Below are positions 40,712 to 50,227 of a stretch of 64,000 nucleotides of DNA, piece by piece. The notes under the pieces were generated by a model. The model saw only the letters and a list, made by a program, of their open reading frames with translations, ran no database searches and was not told where the DNA came from. The position numbers and the translations under genes were made by a program. The DNA lies in NCBI RefSeq assembly GCF_900107375.1, contig NZ_FNPT01000004.1, positions 124,001-188,000 on the forward strand, read 5' to 3'. Source of the DNA: Lysobacter sp. yr284 (lineage in GTDB: Bacteria > Pseudomonadota > Gammaproteobacteria > Xanthomonadales > Xanthomonadaceae). The number at the start of each line of letters is the position of its first letter. Position 1 is the stretch's first letter.

Positions 40712-41053
40712 AGCGGCTGCCCGGTCGAGGCCCCGAGCCGGACTCTTGTGGGAGAGGGCTCTTGTGGGAGGGGCTTGAGCCCCGACGCTCTTGTTCCAGT
40801 TCGTGGCGACCTGAGCGGAAAGCCTCGGGACTGAAGTCCCTCCCACAAAACCCTCGGCAGGAAGTCCATCCTCGAATGTTGGAATCGCGGCCGCGGCCGC
40901 GGCGCACGCCTCCGCGCGCTGCCTTGCCTACTTTGCCGAAACCGATTTCCCGTCGCCGACCCTGCCATCAGTTGGGTCGGCGCGGCGAAAAAGTTCAGAC
41001 CGTTTTCATCGCGCCGATGCAAGCCTGAACGCCTCTCTCCATGGATCGCCCGC
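40712..41053. repeat. Gap with long palindromic repeat copy 4
   Basis: The gap contains copy 4 of the palindromic family. Arms at 40761-40789 (CTTGTGGGAGGGGCTTGAGC and on to CCCGACGCT) and 40820-40849 pair with several mismatches. The centre keeps CCTGAGCGGAAA. Directly before it, CTTGTGGGAGAGGG at 40744-40757 is a partial second left arm, so the element was duplicated or reinserted. The remaining 200 bases before the next gene show nothing firm. Confidence 0.8.
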
Positions 41054-42277
41054 ATGCGCCGGATCGCGCCGACTTCTTCTCGTTCGCGTCGGCGCTCGAT
41101 CGCGCGGGCCTGCATCTGCGCGGCGCTCGCGCTGGCCCTGGGCGGCTGCGGCGCGGTGCGCACCATCGCCGGCATCAACACCGTGCATCTGGAACAGGCG
41201 CGGGTCGATTCGATGCAGATCGACCTCGCCTCCGGCGCCGTCGCGATCTGCCCGCGCGAACGCGTGCAGATGCACGTCGTGGTCGGCGCGCAACTGCCGT
41301 CGCAGGCCGCGCCGCTGCTCTACGAGACCTGGCGCGGCAGCAACGGCACCCGCCGCAACGGCATGCTCGATTTCCGCAATTTCGCGTTCAACAGCGAGCA
41401 GGGCCGGTTCGACGAACTGGGCTGGTTCGCGCCCAATCCGGACGTGCTGGCGACCGTCGACAGCGGCTTCGCGATCGGCGCGAACCTGATCCACCCGAGC
41501 GCGCAGCTCGCCAGGACCGCGCACTATCCGCCCAGCTACGACTGCATCGTCGAGGTCGGCGCGCCCGGCGGCGGCGGCGCCTCGGGCCACGACGGCAGCT
41601 ATGGCGAAGGCGGCGGCGACGGCCACGACGGCGGCCACGGCGGTCGCGGCGGCTATGGCCGCAACGGCGGCGACGGCGAGCCCGGCGGCGGCGGTTACGA
41701 CGGCCCGCACCTGCGCGCTTACGCGACCTACGTCGCCACCGGCCGCTATCCGAAGCTGCTCGCGGTGCGGGTGGAGGGCGACCTGCAGGACCTGGTGCTG
41801 GCGCCGGCCGGGCGCGGGTTCACCGTGGTCGCGCGCGGCGGGCGCGGCGGCGACGGCGGCGATGGCGGCAGCGGCGGCAGCGGCGGCGACGGCGGTCGCG
41901 GCAGCGACGACAAGGACCGCCCGGGCTACGGCGGCGATGGCGGCGACGGCGGCAGCGGCGGTTACGGCGCGCCGGGCGGCCACGGCGGCGACGGCGGCGA
42001 GATCGAGCTGATCTACGACCGGCGTTTTCCGGAACTCGCCCAACTGCTGCGCTTCGATGTCGCCGGCGGGATCGGCGGCGATGGCGGCAGCGCCGGTTCC
42101 AGCGGCAGCGGCGGCGACGGCGGCCGCGGCGGCCTGGGCAAGGGCCGCGACGGCCGCTCGGGCGACTACGGCAGCAGCGGCCCGTCCGGCCCCGGCGGGC
42201 GTGCGGGCATCGCGCAGATGCGGGCGGGCGAGGTCTCGGCGCAGTTCCGCGGCCTGCCGGGAGTGAAGCCGCTGTAG
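41054..42277 (+). CDS. Glycine-triplet (collagen-like) lipoprotein, copy 1
   Basis: A 407-residue lipoprotein: basic start, hydrophobic run, lipobox LGGC with Cys32, then GAVRTIAGINTVHLEQARVD. A beta-rich domain covers about residues 35-165. Three glycine-rich blocks (about 167-215, 259-315 and 339-385) are built from GGD, GGS and GGX triplets, for example RGGDGGDGGSGGSGGDGG, separated by conserved beta-like segments. The triplets resemble collagen or polyglycine-II helices, but Pro is rare, so a collagen triple helix is not certain. The start is the ATG at 41054. A paralogue follows 247 bases later. I do not recognise the family. A surface or outer-membrane role is inferred from the lipobox. 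Confidence 0.85.
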   Translation: MRRIAPTSSRSRRRSIARACICAALALALGGCGAVRTIAGINTVHLEQARVDSMQIDLASGAVAICPRERVQMHVVVGAQLPSQAAPLLYETWRGSNGTRRNGMLDFRNFAFNSEQGRFDELGWFAPNPDVLATVDSGFAIGANLIHPSAQLARTAHYPPSYDCIVEVGAPGGGGASGHDGSYGEGGGDGHDGGHGGRGGYGRNGGDGEPGGGGYDGPHLRAYATYVATGRYPKLLAVRVEGDLQDLVLAPAGRGFTVVARGGRGGDGGDGGSGGSGGDGGRGSDDKDRPGYGGDGGDGGSGGYGAPGGHGGDGGEIELIYDRRFPELAQLLRFDVAGGIGGDGGSAGSSGSGGDGGRGGLGKGRDGRSGDYGSSGPSGPGGRAGIAQMRAGEVSAQFRGLPGVKPL

Positions 42278-42524
42278 CGCCATGGCGGCGCGCGTTGCCG
42301 GCGTGGACGCATCGTCTACGCAGGCTGCCGGCGCGGGTCGGGGCGGCGCGGCCGGTGCGTTCGTCGCGGACACGGCGGCGTTGCGCGCGCATGCGCCGCC
42401 GCTGCACGCACTCGACGCGACGCGCCGTGGTCGCGACATCGAGCGCGGGCTTAAGAGGGTTTTAACCGCGACAATGCGAATCTGCTCGGCGACTGTCGCT
42501 ACCGCGCCCGCCGAGATGGACATC

Positions 42525-43775
42525 ATGCGCAGTGCCGTTCGTTGCTGTTTCGCCGCGTGGTTCGCCGCACCGCGCGCAACCACGCTTTCGCTGGCGCTGG
42601 CCGCGACGCTCGCGCTGAGCGGTTGCGGTGCGGTGCGCACCATCGCCGGGGTCAACACATTGCGCCTGCACGATGCGCGGGTCGATGCGATGGAGGTGGA
42701 GATCGGCAGCGGCGCGCGAGTGATCTGCCCGCGCCAGCCGCTGCAGATGCATGTGGCGGTGTCGGCGCAATGGCCGGGCCAGGCGGCGCCGGCGACGTAC
42801 GACACCTGGCGCGGCGCGCCGGGCATGCGCCGCAACGGCAAGCTGGATTTCGCCGATTTCGCGTTCGCCAGCGAGCAGGGGCGGTTCGACGAGTGGGGCT
42901 GGTTCGAGCCCAACCCCGACATCCTCGCCACGGTGGACAGCGGCTTCACCATCGCCACGCAGTTGCTGCATCCGGTCGCGCAGTTGAGCCAGCGCCAGCA
43001 CTACGACGCGGACTACAGCTGCATCGTCAGCGTCGGTGCGCCGGGCGCGCCCGGCCGCGCCGGCAGCGACGGTTCCGACGGCGCGTCCGGCAGCAGCGGC
43101 GGCAGCGGCCAGCGCGGCAGCGAGGGCGGCTGGGGCGAGAGCGGCGGGCCGGGCGGCAACGGCTACGACGGGCCGCGCCTGCAGGTCTATGCGACCTATG
43201 TGCGCACCCAGCGCCATCCGAAGCTGCTCGCGGTGCGGGTGCGCGGCGACATGAACGATTTCGTGCTGGCACCGGCCGATCGCCCGCTGGCGCTGGTCGC
43301 GCGCGGCGGGCAGGGCGGCCGTGGCGGCGCGGGCGGGGCCGGCGGCGAAGGCGGCAGCGGCGGTAGCGGCGGCAGCGCCAGCGACGACCGCAACGGCGGC
43401 CAGGGCGGCAGCGGCGGCGACGGCGGCGACGGCGGCCAGGGCGGTTCCGGCGGCGACGGCGGCGTCGGCGGCAACGGCGGCGCGATCGAGTTGATCTACG
43501 ACGCGCGCTATCCGGAGCTGGCCGCGCAGTTGTTGCTGGATGTCGACGGCGGCCTGCCGGGCGAGGGCGGCACGGCCGGCTCGTCGGGGCGCGGCGGCTT
43601 CGGCGGTTCCGGCAACGGCGGCTCGGGCGGCAGCGGAAACTCGGGCAATTCCGGCAACTACGGGCGCTACGGTTCGGCCGGGCAGGCCGGCCGCGCGGAC
43701 GCCAGCGCCGGCGAGGTCGCGCGCTACTTCCGCTCCGTTCCCGGAATCGAACTGTTGCCCGGCCGGCAGCGCTGA
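42525..43775 (+). CDS. Glycine-triplet (collagen-like) lipoprotein, copy 2
   Basis: A 416-residue paralogue of the previous gene with the same plan: lipobox LSGC (Cys34), GAVRTIAGVNTLRLHDARVD, then the WGWFEPNPDILATVDSGF block and three glycine-triplet blocks. The blocks differ in composition: the first uses Ser triplets, the second GGDGGDGGQGGSGGDGG, the last GNGGSGGSGNSGNSGNYG. ATG 42525 matches the start of copy 1. ATG 42516 is an alternative. An upstream in-frame stretch from 42282 looks non-coding. TTAAGAGGGTTTTAACCG at 42452-42469, an A+T-rich palindrome-like patch, may hold a separate promoter. Convergent with the next gene, 26 bases apart. Confidence 0.85.
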   Translation: MRSAVRCCFAAWFAAPRATTLSLALAATLALSGCGAVRTIAGVNTLRLHDARVDAMEVEIGSGARVICPRQPLQMHVAVSAQWPGQAAPATYDTWRGAPGMRRNGKLDFADFAFASEQGRFDEWGWFEPNPDILATVDSGFTIATQLLHPVAQLSQRQHYDADYSCIVSVGAPGAPGRAGSDGSDGASGSSGGSGQRGSEGGWGESGGPGGNGYDGPRLQVYATYVRTQRHPKLLAVRVRGDMNDFVLAPADRPLALVARGGQGGRGGAGGAGGEGGSGGSGGSASDDRNGGQGGSGGDGGDGGQGGSGGDGGVGGNGGAIELIYDARYPELAAQLLLDVDGGLPGEGGTAGSSGRGGFGGSGNGGSGGSGNSGNSGNYGRYGSAGQAGRADASAGEVARYFRSVPGIELLPGRQR

Positions 43776-43801
43776 GGCGCGCGTCGGCGGCGGCGCGCGG
43801 C

Positions 43802-45196
43802 TCAGGCGTCGGGCAGCAGCTTGCCCGGATTGAGGATCGCGTCGGGATCGAACACGGTCTTGAGCTGGCGCATCAACGCCAGCGTCTGCGCGCCCACCGC
43901 CTGCGGCATGAAATCGCGCTTGGCCAGGCCGATGCCGTGCTCGCCCGACAAGGTGCCGCCCAGCGCCAGCGCCAGTTCGAACACCCGGCCCATCGCGACG
44001 TGCGCGCGCGCGTTGCGCGCCGCGTCGGCGGGATCGTAGAGCAGGTTGACGTGCAGGTTGCCGTTGCCGGCGTGGCCGAAGCACACGATCGGCAGGTCGA
44101 ACTCGCGCGCCAGCGCCTGCACGCCGTCGACGAGTTCGGGAATGCGCGAGACCGGCACCACCACGTCTTCGTTGATCTTGCCCGGCGCCAGCGTGCGCAG
44201 CGACGGCGACAGCGCCTTGCGCGCGGCCCACAGGGTCTCGCGCGCGGCTTCGTCGACGGCATCGTCGAGCGCCAGCAGGCCCTCGCCGGCGGCGGCGCGC
44301 TTGAGCGCGTCGATGGCGGGGGCCAGGGTGTGGGCGTCGCCGTCGGCTTCGATCATCAGCAGCGCGCCGGCGTCCAGCGGCAGGTCGGCGCCGCCGACGT
44401 CGCGGGCCAGGCGCACGCACTGGCCGTCCATGAATTCCAGCATCGACGGCGTCACCGGCTGCGCCATCAGCCGCGCCACCGCCTGCGCCGCCGAGGAGAC
44501 GTCGCGGTACACCGCGCGCAGCGCCGCGCGCGCCGGCGCCGACGGGGTCAGGCGCAGGCTGGCTTCGACGATCAGCGCCAGCGTGCCTTCGCTGCCGACC
44601 AGCAAACGATGCAGGTCGTAGCCGGTCGAGCCCTTGGTGGTCGCGGTGCCGCAGACGATGAGCTCGCCCGCGCCGGTGACCGCGGTCAGCGCCAGCACGT
44701 TGTCGCGGCTGGCGCCGTACTTCACCGCGCGCGGGCCGCCGGCGTTGCAGGCGAGGTTGCCGCCGACGCTGCTGTAGGCGGCGCTGGTCGGATCGGGCGG
44801 CCAGAACAGGCCGTGCGGCTTGAGCGCGGCCTGCAGGTCGCCGTTGAGCACGCCCGGCTCGACCACCGCGCAGCGGTCGCCGGGGCGGATGTCGACGATC
44901 CGGTTCATGCGTTCGAACGAGACCACCACGCCGCCGGCCACCGGCACCGAGGCGCCGGTGGTGTTGGTGCCGCGGCCGCGCGCGACCAGCGGCACGCGCT
45001 CGCGCCGGCACGCGCGCACCAGCGCCTGCACCTGCTCGCGTGTGCGCGGCAGCGCGACCGCGTCGGGCAGGGCGAGCCGGCGCGAGTTGTCGTAGGCGTA
45101 GGCCAAACGTTCGCCCGGATCGGTCAGCCAGGCGTCGCCGAGCAGTTGCGACAGCTCTGCTTGCAGCGCGGGCGGCAGCGGCGCGCCGGCGTTCAC
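43802..45196 (-). CDS. FAD-binding oxidase (GlcD/D-lactate dehydrogenase type)
   Basis: A 464-residue flavoprotein of the 2-hydroxyacid dehydrogenase group. The PCMH FAD domain shows ARGRGTNTTGASVPVAGGVV, VEPGVLNGDLQAALKPHGLF and SVGGNLACNAGGPRAVKYG. The C-terminal domain shows CFGHAGNGNLHVNLLYD and GTLSGEHGIGLAKRDFM, whose His residues contribute to substrate oxidation. Substrate may be D-lactate, glycolate or D-2-hydroxyglutarate; this cannot be decided. GTG 45196 overlaps the stop of the upstream gene (GTGA). Confidence 0.9.
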   Translation of the reverse strand: MNAGAPLPPALQAELSQLLGDAWLTDPGERLAYAYDNSRRLALPDAVALPRTREQVQALVRACRRERVPLVARGRGTNTTGASVPVAGGVVVSFERMNRIVDIRPGDRCAVVEPGVLNGDLQAALKPHGLFWPPDPTSAAYSSVGGNLACNAGGPRAVKYGASRDNVLALTAVTGAGELIVCGTATTKGSTGYDLHRLLVGSEGTLALIVEASLRLTPSAPARAALRAVYRDVSSAAQAVARLMAQPVTPSMLEFMDGQCVRLARDVGGADLPLDAGALLMIEADGDAHTLAPAIDALKRAAAGEGLLALDDAVDEAARETLWAARKALSPSLRTLAPGKINEDVVVPVSRIPELVDGVQALAREFDLPIVCFGHAGNGNLHVNLLYDPADAARNARAHVAMGRVFELALALGGTLSGEHGIGLAKRDFMPQAVGAQTLALMRQLKTVFDPDAILNPGKLLPDA

Positions 45197-45756
45197 GGCG
45201 CCGGTTCCCGCCGCGGCGCGGCCGCGGCCGGCGCGCGCAGCGACTTGCGCAGCAGCGCGCCGAGGCCGCCGAGCGCGAGCGCCGGCAACACCACCCAGCG
45301 CGCTTCCGACCACAGCACCTCCAGGCCGCGCGCGCTGAAGAAACGCGCGCCGATCGGCGAGACTTCGATCGGCCGCCACGGCGCGAAGATGCGCGCGTCC
45401 GACCACGGCCAGTACAGGGCCACGCCGAGGCCGCCGTCGGTGAGCGCGTCCAGCAACGGATGCGAGGCCGCGCACAGGAACAGCCACCACGCCGCGCGCC
45501 AGCGCGGCGCGCGCAGCCACGGTGCGGCCAGCGCGCCGAGCGCGGCCAGGGCCGCGGCGAAGGCGAAGGAATGGCTGGCGCCGCGATGGCCGAAATCGTC
45601 GGCGTAGGCGATGCCGAGCTTGAACGCGACCACGTCGGCGTCCGGCAGCATCGCCGCGAGCGCGCCGGCGGCGAGCAGGCGCGGGGAAATGCGCTGGCGC
45701 CCGAGCGCCAGCGCCAGGGCCAGCGGGACTACGGCGTGGGTCATCACGGTCGGCAT
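45193..45756 (-). CDS. Membrane-bound metal-dependent hydrolase (YdjM/DUF457 family)
   Basis: A 187-residue inner-membrane protein with about four hydrophobic segments. Family marks: MTHAVVPLALALALG, MLPDADVVAFKLG, HRGASHSFAFAAALA and SHPLLDALTDGGLGVALYWP. The Asp and His residues form the metal site. Function of the family is poorly defined. Start ATG 45756, alternative at 45741. Coupled to the FAD oxidase downstream. Confidence 0.85.
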   Translation of the reverse strand: MPTVMTHAVVPLALALALGRQRISPRLLAAGALAAMLPDADVVAFKLGIAYADDFGHRGASHSFAFAAALAALGALAAPWLRAPRWRAAWWLFLCAASHPLLDALTDGGLGVALYWPWSDARIFAPWRPIEVSPIGARFFSARGLEVLWSEARWVVLPALALGGLGALLRKSLRAPAAAAPRREPAP

Positions 45757-45861
45757 GCGGGCGGGTCCGGGAGCGAGTGTGGGTGCGGCGGGAGAGCGGG
45801 GAATCGCAGGCGGAAGCGGAGCGCGGCGGCGAGCTCGGGCGTCGGCTTCGATCGATGGGCT

Positions 45862-46245
45862 TCAATCGTCGGCGCGGAACGCATCGCGCAGCCAATGCAG
45901 CCGCGGCTGCGCCGGGTCGCCGCCGGCTTCGACCACGTCGAAACGGCAGGCGCGGTCGGCATGGGCGCGATGCCGCTGCAAAAACGCCTGCGCCGCCAGC
46001 ACCAGTTTGCGCCGCTTGCGCGCGTCCACCGAGACCGCGCCGCCGCCGTAGCGGTCGTCGCGGCGGTAGCGCACTTCGACGAAGACCAGGGTGTCGCCGT
46101 CGAGCATCACCAGGTCGAGTTCTCCGACGCGGAAGCCGGCGTTGCTGGCCAGCGCGCGCAGGCCGTGGCCGAGCAGGTGGTCGCGCGCCGCGGCTTCCAC
46201 CGCGGCGCCGCGTTCGCGCGCACCGGGGTCAGCGGCGCGAGGCAT
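45862..46245 (-). CDS. yraN: YraN (UPF0102) endonuclease-like protein
   Basis: A 127-residue protein of the restriction-endonuclease-like fold: [40 protein letters not shown] with the conserved D/E-x-V-E pattern, and [20 protein letters not shown]. It overlaps the end of lpoA by 17 bases. The lpoA-yraN pairing next to divergent rsmI is conserved in many Proteobacteria. Confidence 0.92.
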   Translation of the reverse strand: MPRAADPGARERGAAVEAAARDHLLGHGLRALASNAGFRVGELDLVMLDGDTLVFVEVRYRRDDRYGGGAVSVDARKRRKLVLAAQAFLQRHRAHADRACRFDVVEAGGDPAQPRLHWLRDAFRADD

Positions 46246-47617
46246 CCGCCAGCGGCACCGCGACGCCGCTGCTGAAGGTCGACCACGCCGGGGTGCGCAG
46301 CACGTTGCCGAAACCGTCGATGCGCAGCACGCCGGTGGCGCCGGCGACGTAGGCGTCGGAGCGGCCGGCCAGGCGTTCCAGATACGCGCTGAGCTGCCAG
46401 GCGTCGTAGCCGAACGCGAACAGGCGCGCGGCCGGGCCGCGCGCGGTCGGCAGCTGCTGGGCGGTGCCCACCGCCGGCGGCAGGCCGCGGATGCCGCCGC
46501 TGATCCAGGATTCGGACGGGAAGGCGATGCCGTCGAGGACGCGGTCCTGCTCCGGCTTGCCGGTGCCCAGCAGCAGCTGCGAAGTCGCCGCGCGCGGCTT
46601 GTCGGCCAGCCCGGACAGGGCCAGCTTCGGCACCAGGGTGCGGCCGACGCTGCCCTTGACCGCCATGAACACGGCATCGACGCCGCCTTCCTTGGTCACG
46701 AACGGGGTGAGGTCGGCGGTGCCTTCGCCGATGGTGTCGGTGACCGCCGCGCCGCGGCCGGCCAGGCGTTCCTTGAACGCGGCCACCGCGCGGCGCTGGC
46801 TGTCGTCGTCGCCGGCGACGACCAGCACGCGCTTGGCCTTGCGCTCGACCAGATAGTCGGCGGCGGCGGTGCCCTCGTCTTCCGGGGTCAGCGAGAAGCT
46901 GACGTTGCCGCTGGGCGGCGGCGTGTTGCCGCGGTTGAGCGCCAGCACCGGCACCGGCAGCGCGTTCTTGCCGAACAGCGCGCTGACCTCGTCGCGGCCG
47001 AGCGGGCCGATCACGAAGTCGTTGCCCTCGGCGGCGGCCTTGTCGTAGGCCGACAGCGCACCGGCCGGGGTGCCGGCGGTGTCGTAGAACTGGATCTCCG
47101 GGCGGCGCCGGCTCTCGCCGTAGTAGGCGGCGAGCAGGCCGTCGCGCACCGCGGCGGCGGCGGCCGCGGCCGGGCCGGTGCTCGGCAGCAGCACCGCCAG
47201 CTTGAGCGGCGGGCGATAGCCGTCGGCTTCGGCCGGCGGGCGCTGGGCGGCGTGGAAGCTCCAGTCGGAGGTGCGGTCGAACGGGCGCGGCAGCGGCAGG
47301 CCGCGCTTCATCAGTGCGCGGCCGACGAAGTTGTACAGCGGGTCGCCCCCGATCAGCGCGTTGGCCTCGCGGCTGAGGGTGGCGTCGTCGAGCTGGCCGA
47401 GCAGGCGCTCGATCTGGCGCTCGTTCTCGGTGCGCTCGGCGCCGCTGAGCGATGCGTGGTTGCGCGCCAGGTGCTGGGCCTGGGCGACGATGGGATTGGA
47501 GGCTGCGACGGTCGCGACCGGGCGGGTCTCGACGCTGGCGCAGCCGCCGAGCACGGCGGTGGCGGCCAGGGCGCAGAACATCCATGTAAGAGCGGGCCGG
47601 TTCTTGCTTCGATTCAT
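46229..47617 (-). CDS. lpoA: LppC-family lipoprotein, penicillin-binding protein activator
   Basis: A 462-residue outer-membrane lipoprotein (lipobox LGGC) with an LppC periplasmic-binding-protein-like domain (about residues 125-445: [54 protein letters not shown]). In E. coli, LpoA activates the PBP1A peptidoglycan synthase. This protein is much shorter than E. coli LpoA: the N-terminal TPR region is reduced to about 90 residues. Divergent from rsmI. Confidence 0.9.
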   Translation of the reverse strand: MNRSKNRPALTWMFCALAATAVLGGCASVETRPVATVAASNPIVAQAQHLARNHASLSGAERTENERQIERLLGQLDDATLSREANALIGGDPLYNFVGRALMKRGLPLPRPFDRTSDWSFHAAQRPPAEADGYRPPLKLAVLLPSTGPAAAAAAAVRDGLLAAYYGESRRRPEIQFYDTAGTPAGALSAYDKAAAEGNDFVIGPLGRDEVSALFGKNALPVPVLALNRGNTPPPSGNVSFSLTPEDEGTAAADYLVERKAKRVLVVAGDDDSQRRAVAAFKERLAGRGAAVTDTIGEGTADLTPFVTKEGGVDAVFMAVKGSVGRTLVPKLALSGLADKPRAATSQLLLGTGKPEQDRVLDGIAFPSESWISGGIRGLPPAVGTAQQLPTARGPAARLFAFGYDAWQLSAYLERLAGRSDAYVAGATGVLRIDGFGNVLRTPAWSTFSSGVAVPLADASRR

Positions 47618-47752
47618 CGGCTTGCGTGCGCCGCGGGCGGCGTTCCTGTGGGACCGGGTAGGATTCTACCCGGCCCGGGCGACGCGGACGCGCGCCGGGG
47701 CCGCTGCGTTCAGTCAGATTCCCGCCCGTTTCCGAGTCGGTCCCGCCCTAAG

Positions 47753-48583
47753 ATGCAAACTCCCGGCACCCTGCACATCGTCGCCACCCCGATCGGCAAC
47801 CTCGGCGACCTCTCGCCGCGCGCGCTGGAGACCCTGCGCACGGTCGCGGCGATCTGCGCCGAGGACACCCGGCACACCCGCCAGCTGCTGTCCCACTTCG
47901 GCCTGGAACGGCCGCTGCTGGCGCTGCACCAGCACAACGAGGAGCAGCAGGCGGCGCAGCTGGTGGCGCGGCTACAGGCCGGCGATTCGCTGGCGCTGGT
48001 GTCGGATGCGGGCACGCCGCTGGTCAGCGACCCGGGCTACCGGCTGGTGCGCGCCGCGCGCGCGGCCGCGATCAAGGTCTCGCCGGTGCCCGGCGCCTGC
48101 GCCGCGATCGCCGCGCTGAGCGTGGCCGGCGTCGCCTCCGACCGCTTCGCCTTCGAAGGCTTCCTGCCGGCCAAGGCCAGCGCCCGCCGCGAGCGCCTGG
48201 CCCGGCTCGCGGCCGAGCCGCGCACCTTGCTGTTCTACGAATCGGCGCACCGGATCGAGGAGGCCCTCGACGACATGGCCGCCGCGTTCGGCGGCGCGCG
48301 CGGCGCGGTGCTGGCGCGCGAGCTGACCAAGCTGTTCGAGACCGTGCTCGACGGGCCGCTGGAAGCGCTGGCGGCGCAGGTCAAGGCCGATCCGAACCAG
48401 CGCAAGGGCGAGTTCGTGGTGATCGTCGAAGGCGCCGGCGACGATGCCGACGCCAAGGTGATCGAGGGCAAGCGCCTGTACGCCAAGCTCAGCGAGCACC
48501 TGCCGCCGTCGACCGCGGCCAAGCTCGCCGCCGAACTCAGCGGCGCGCCGCGCAAGGCTTTGTACGGCAGCGGCGGCGACTGA
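47753..48583 (+). CDS. rsmI: 16S rRNA (cytidine(1402)-2'-O)-methyltransferase
   Basis: A 276-residue tetrapyrrole-methylase-fold enzyme. Signatures: LHIVATPIGNLGDLSPRALE, CAEDTRHTRQLLSHFG, LVSDAGTPLVSDPGYRLVRA and FYESAHRIEEAL. It modifies the same base as RsmH, whose gene lies 2.6 kb downstream. Its stop and the stop of the convergent next gene are joined by the palindrome TGAGCCGGCTCA. Confidence 0.96.
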   Translation: MQTPGTLHIVATPIGNLGDLSPRALETLRTVAAICAEDTRHTRQLLSHFGLERPLLALHQHNEEQQAAQLVARLQAGDSLALVSDAGTPLVSDPGYRLVRAARAAAIKVSPVPGACAAIAALSVAGVASDRFAFEGFLPAKASARRERLARLAAEPRTLLFYESAHRIEEALDDMAAAFGGARGAVLARELTKLFETVLDGPLEALAAQVKADPNQRKGEFVVIVEGAGDDADAKVIEGKRLYAKLSEHLPPSTAAKLAAELSGAPRKALYGSGGD

Positions 48584-48589
48584 GCCGGC

Positions 48590-48934
48590 TCAGGGGCGGC
48601 GGTTTCGCAGCGCGCGCATCGCTTCGGCCAGCGGCCGCAGCAGCTCCGGCGGGGCCAGTACCTGGAAGTTCCAGATGTCGTCCGACAGCAGCAGCGGCAG
48701 GCCGTGCACGCGCAGCACGGTCTCGCCGCCGTCCAGGCCCAGGTTTTGTTCCAGGACAAACTCGCCGGAGCCGCCGATCGCGTCCAGGCCGGGCCAGAAC
48801 CCCTCGCGCAGCTGCGTTTCGCTCCAGTCGGGCAGGTAGTCGGCGAGGTCGTGCGCCTCCAGCAGGCCGTGCCGGCGCAGCATGCCGCGCGGATACAGCG
48901 GGTACTGGTCTTCGGGATCGGCGGGTTCGTTCAT
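48590..48934 (-). CDS. Small acidic hypothetical protein
   Basis: A 114-residue soluble protein with no signal or membrane segment. It reads MNEPADPEDQYPLYPRGMLR and contains LADYLPDWSETQLREGFWPG and a FVLEQNLGLDGGETVLRVHG stretch with a beta-strand character. I do not recognise it. Codon use matches the neighbours, so it is probably real. Convergent with rsmI, 6 bases apart, and divergent from the RNase P RNA. Confidence 0.65.
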   Translation of the reverse strand: MNEPADPEDQYPLYPRGMLRRHGLLEAHDLADYLPDWSETQLREGFWPGLDAIGGSGEFVLEQNLGLDGGETVLRVHGLPLLLSDDIWNFQVLAPPELLRPLAEAMRALRNRRP

Positions 48935-49012
48935 CGCGGTTGCGCGGCCGGTGCGGGCGTGGCGTTCACTTTAGCGCTGCGGGGCCGCCGCGCTCGTGCG
49001 ACAATGCGCGCC

Positions 49013-49375
<363 letters not shown>

Positions 49376-49376
49376 C

Positions 49377-49563
49377 TTTTCTTGCTTCGCAAGAAAAACC
49401 CCAAAGTTTGCTTTGCAAACTTCGGGCCCCGGCTATGTGTTTCCAAATCCCCGCCCCTTCGGGGCACCCCCTTTACTAAAGGGGGCTCTCCTCCAGCAGG
49501 GGTGTGGGGCTAGGGATAGATGCAGGATCAAAATGGGTTCCCGCGAACGCCGGAATCCATTTT
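49377..49563 (+). terminator. Run of hairpins after RNase P RNA
   Basis: Five hairpins follow in a row. TTTTCTTG/CAAGAAAA at 49377-49397, AAGTTTGC/GCAAACTT at 49404-49422, GCCCC/GGGGC at 49453-49465, CCCCCTTT/AAAGGGGG at 49467-49485, and AAAATGGGTTC/GAATCCATTTT at 49530-49563. The last runs into TTTTTGTTTTGG, giving a bidirectional terminator between rnpB and the convergent lipoprotein gene. Earlier ones may be 3' processing or extra termination sites. Confidence 0.7.
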
Positions 49564-49627
49564 TGTTTTGGCTTCGCGCTGTGTAATCCGCTCGGCGAAC
49601 CGATAAATCTGTCGGCGCGCCGCGCGC

Positions 49628-50227
49628 TCACTGCGCCGCGCCGATCTGCTGCAGGAAGGCCTGGTTGTCCCAGAACAGCCACTCCTCGACCATCACCCCG
49701 TTTTCCCAGCGGCCGAAGGTGGCCATGTCCAGCTTGAACGGCTTGTTGGTCGGCGCCAGGGTCTTGCCGTCGGCCAGCGTCATGGGGCGGGTGAAGGTGC
49801 CTTCCATCACCCCGGTCACCGCGGTCAGGTTGCCCTGGGCGACCTTGATCGGGTGGACCTTGATGCGGGTGTCGGGGGCGAATTCGAACTGCGGCTTGAG
49901 CGCGGCCAGGTGCGCGTCCAGGCCGGTGGTGGTGCGGCCGTCGGGGTAGTGGACGAGGATGTTCTGGGCGTGGCTGCGGTGGAAATGGTCCCACTGCTGG
50001 CCGCTGTAGTGGACGAAGTCGAGCTCGTCGAAGGTCTGCAGGTTGCGGTCTTGCTGGGCCTGCTCGGCCTGCAGGCGCTTGAGCACGGCGGCGTCGGCGC
50101 GGGCCGCGGTCAGCGGCGCCGGGGCCGGCGGCTGGCGCGCGCACCCCGCGGCGGCTGCCGCGAGCAGCAGGGCCAGGGGCAGGGCGGCGCCCCTCGGGAC
50201 GGGTCGAACGGGGCCGATCGCGCGCAT
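49628..50227 (-). CDS. NTF2/SnoaL-like lipoprotein
   Basis: A 199-residue lipoprotein: signal peptide ending AAAAAGCARQ with a lipobox-like AAGC, then a linker and a SnoaL/ester-cyclase-like cone fold (about residues 60-195). It shows FVHYSGQQWDHFHRSHAQNI, VHYPDGRTTTGLDAHLAALK and GTFTRPMTLADGKTL, and ends MVEEWLFWDNQAFLQQIGAA. Catalytic function is unknown; many such proteins are annotated only by fold. ATG 50227 is preferred because it opens the signal peptide; an upstream ATG at 50278 adds an unlikely leader. Confidence 0.8.
   Translation of the reverse strand: MRAIGPVRPVPRGAALPLALLLAAAAAGCARQPPAPAPLTAARADAAVLKRLQAEQAQQDRNLQTFDELDFVHYSGQQWDHFHRSHAQNILVHYPDGRTTTGLDAHLAALKPQFEFAPDTRIKVHPIKVAQGNLTAVTGVMEGTFTRPMTLADGKTLAPTNKPFKLDMATFGRWENGVMVEEWLFWDNQAFLQQIGAAQ

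Noticed and set aside
42282-42524. N-terminal extension of the second glycine-triplet lipoprotein
   Set aside because: The extension would precede a complete lipoprotein signal peptide and is not similar to copy 1; ATG 42525 is the better start.
43802-45895. A 697-codon version of the FAD-linked oxidase
   Set aside because: The upstream 233 codons are the shadow of the overlapping membrane hydrolase gene; the family start and GTGA overlap support GTG 45196.
48581-48592. Palindrome TGAGCCGGCTCA as a regulatory site
   Set aside because: It is made by the two facing stop codons of rsmI and the convergent gene plus four G/C pairs, so it is likely chance.
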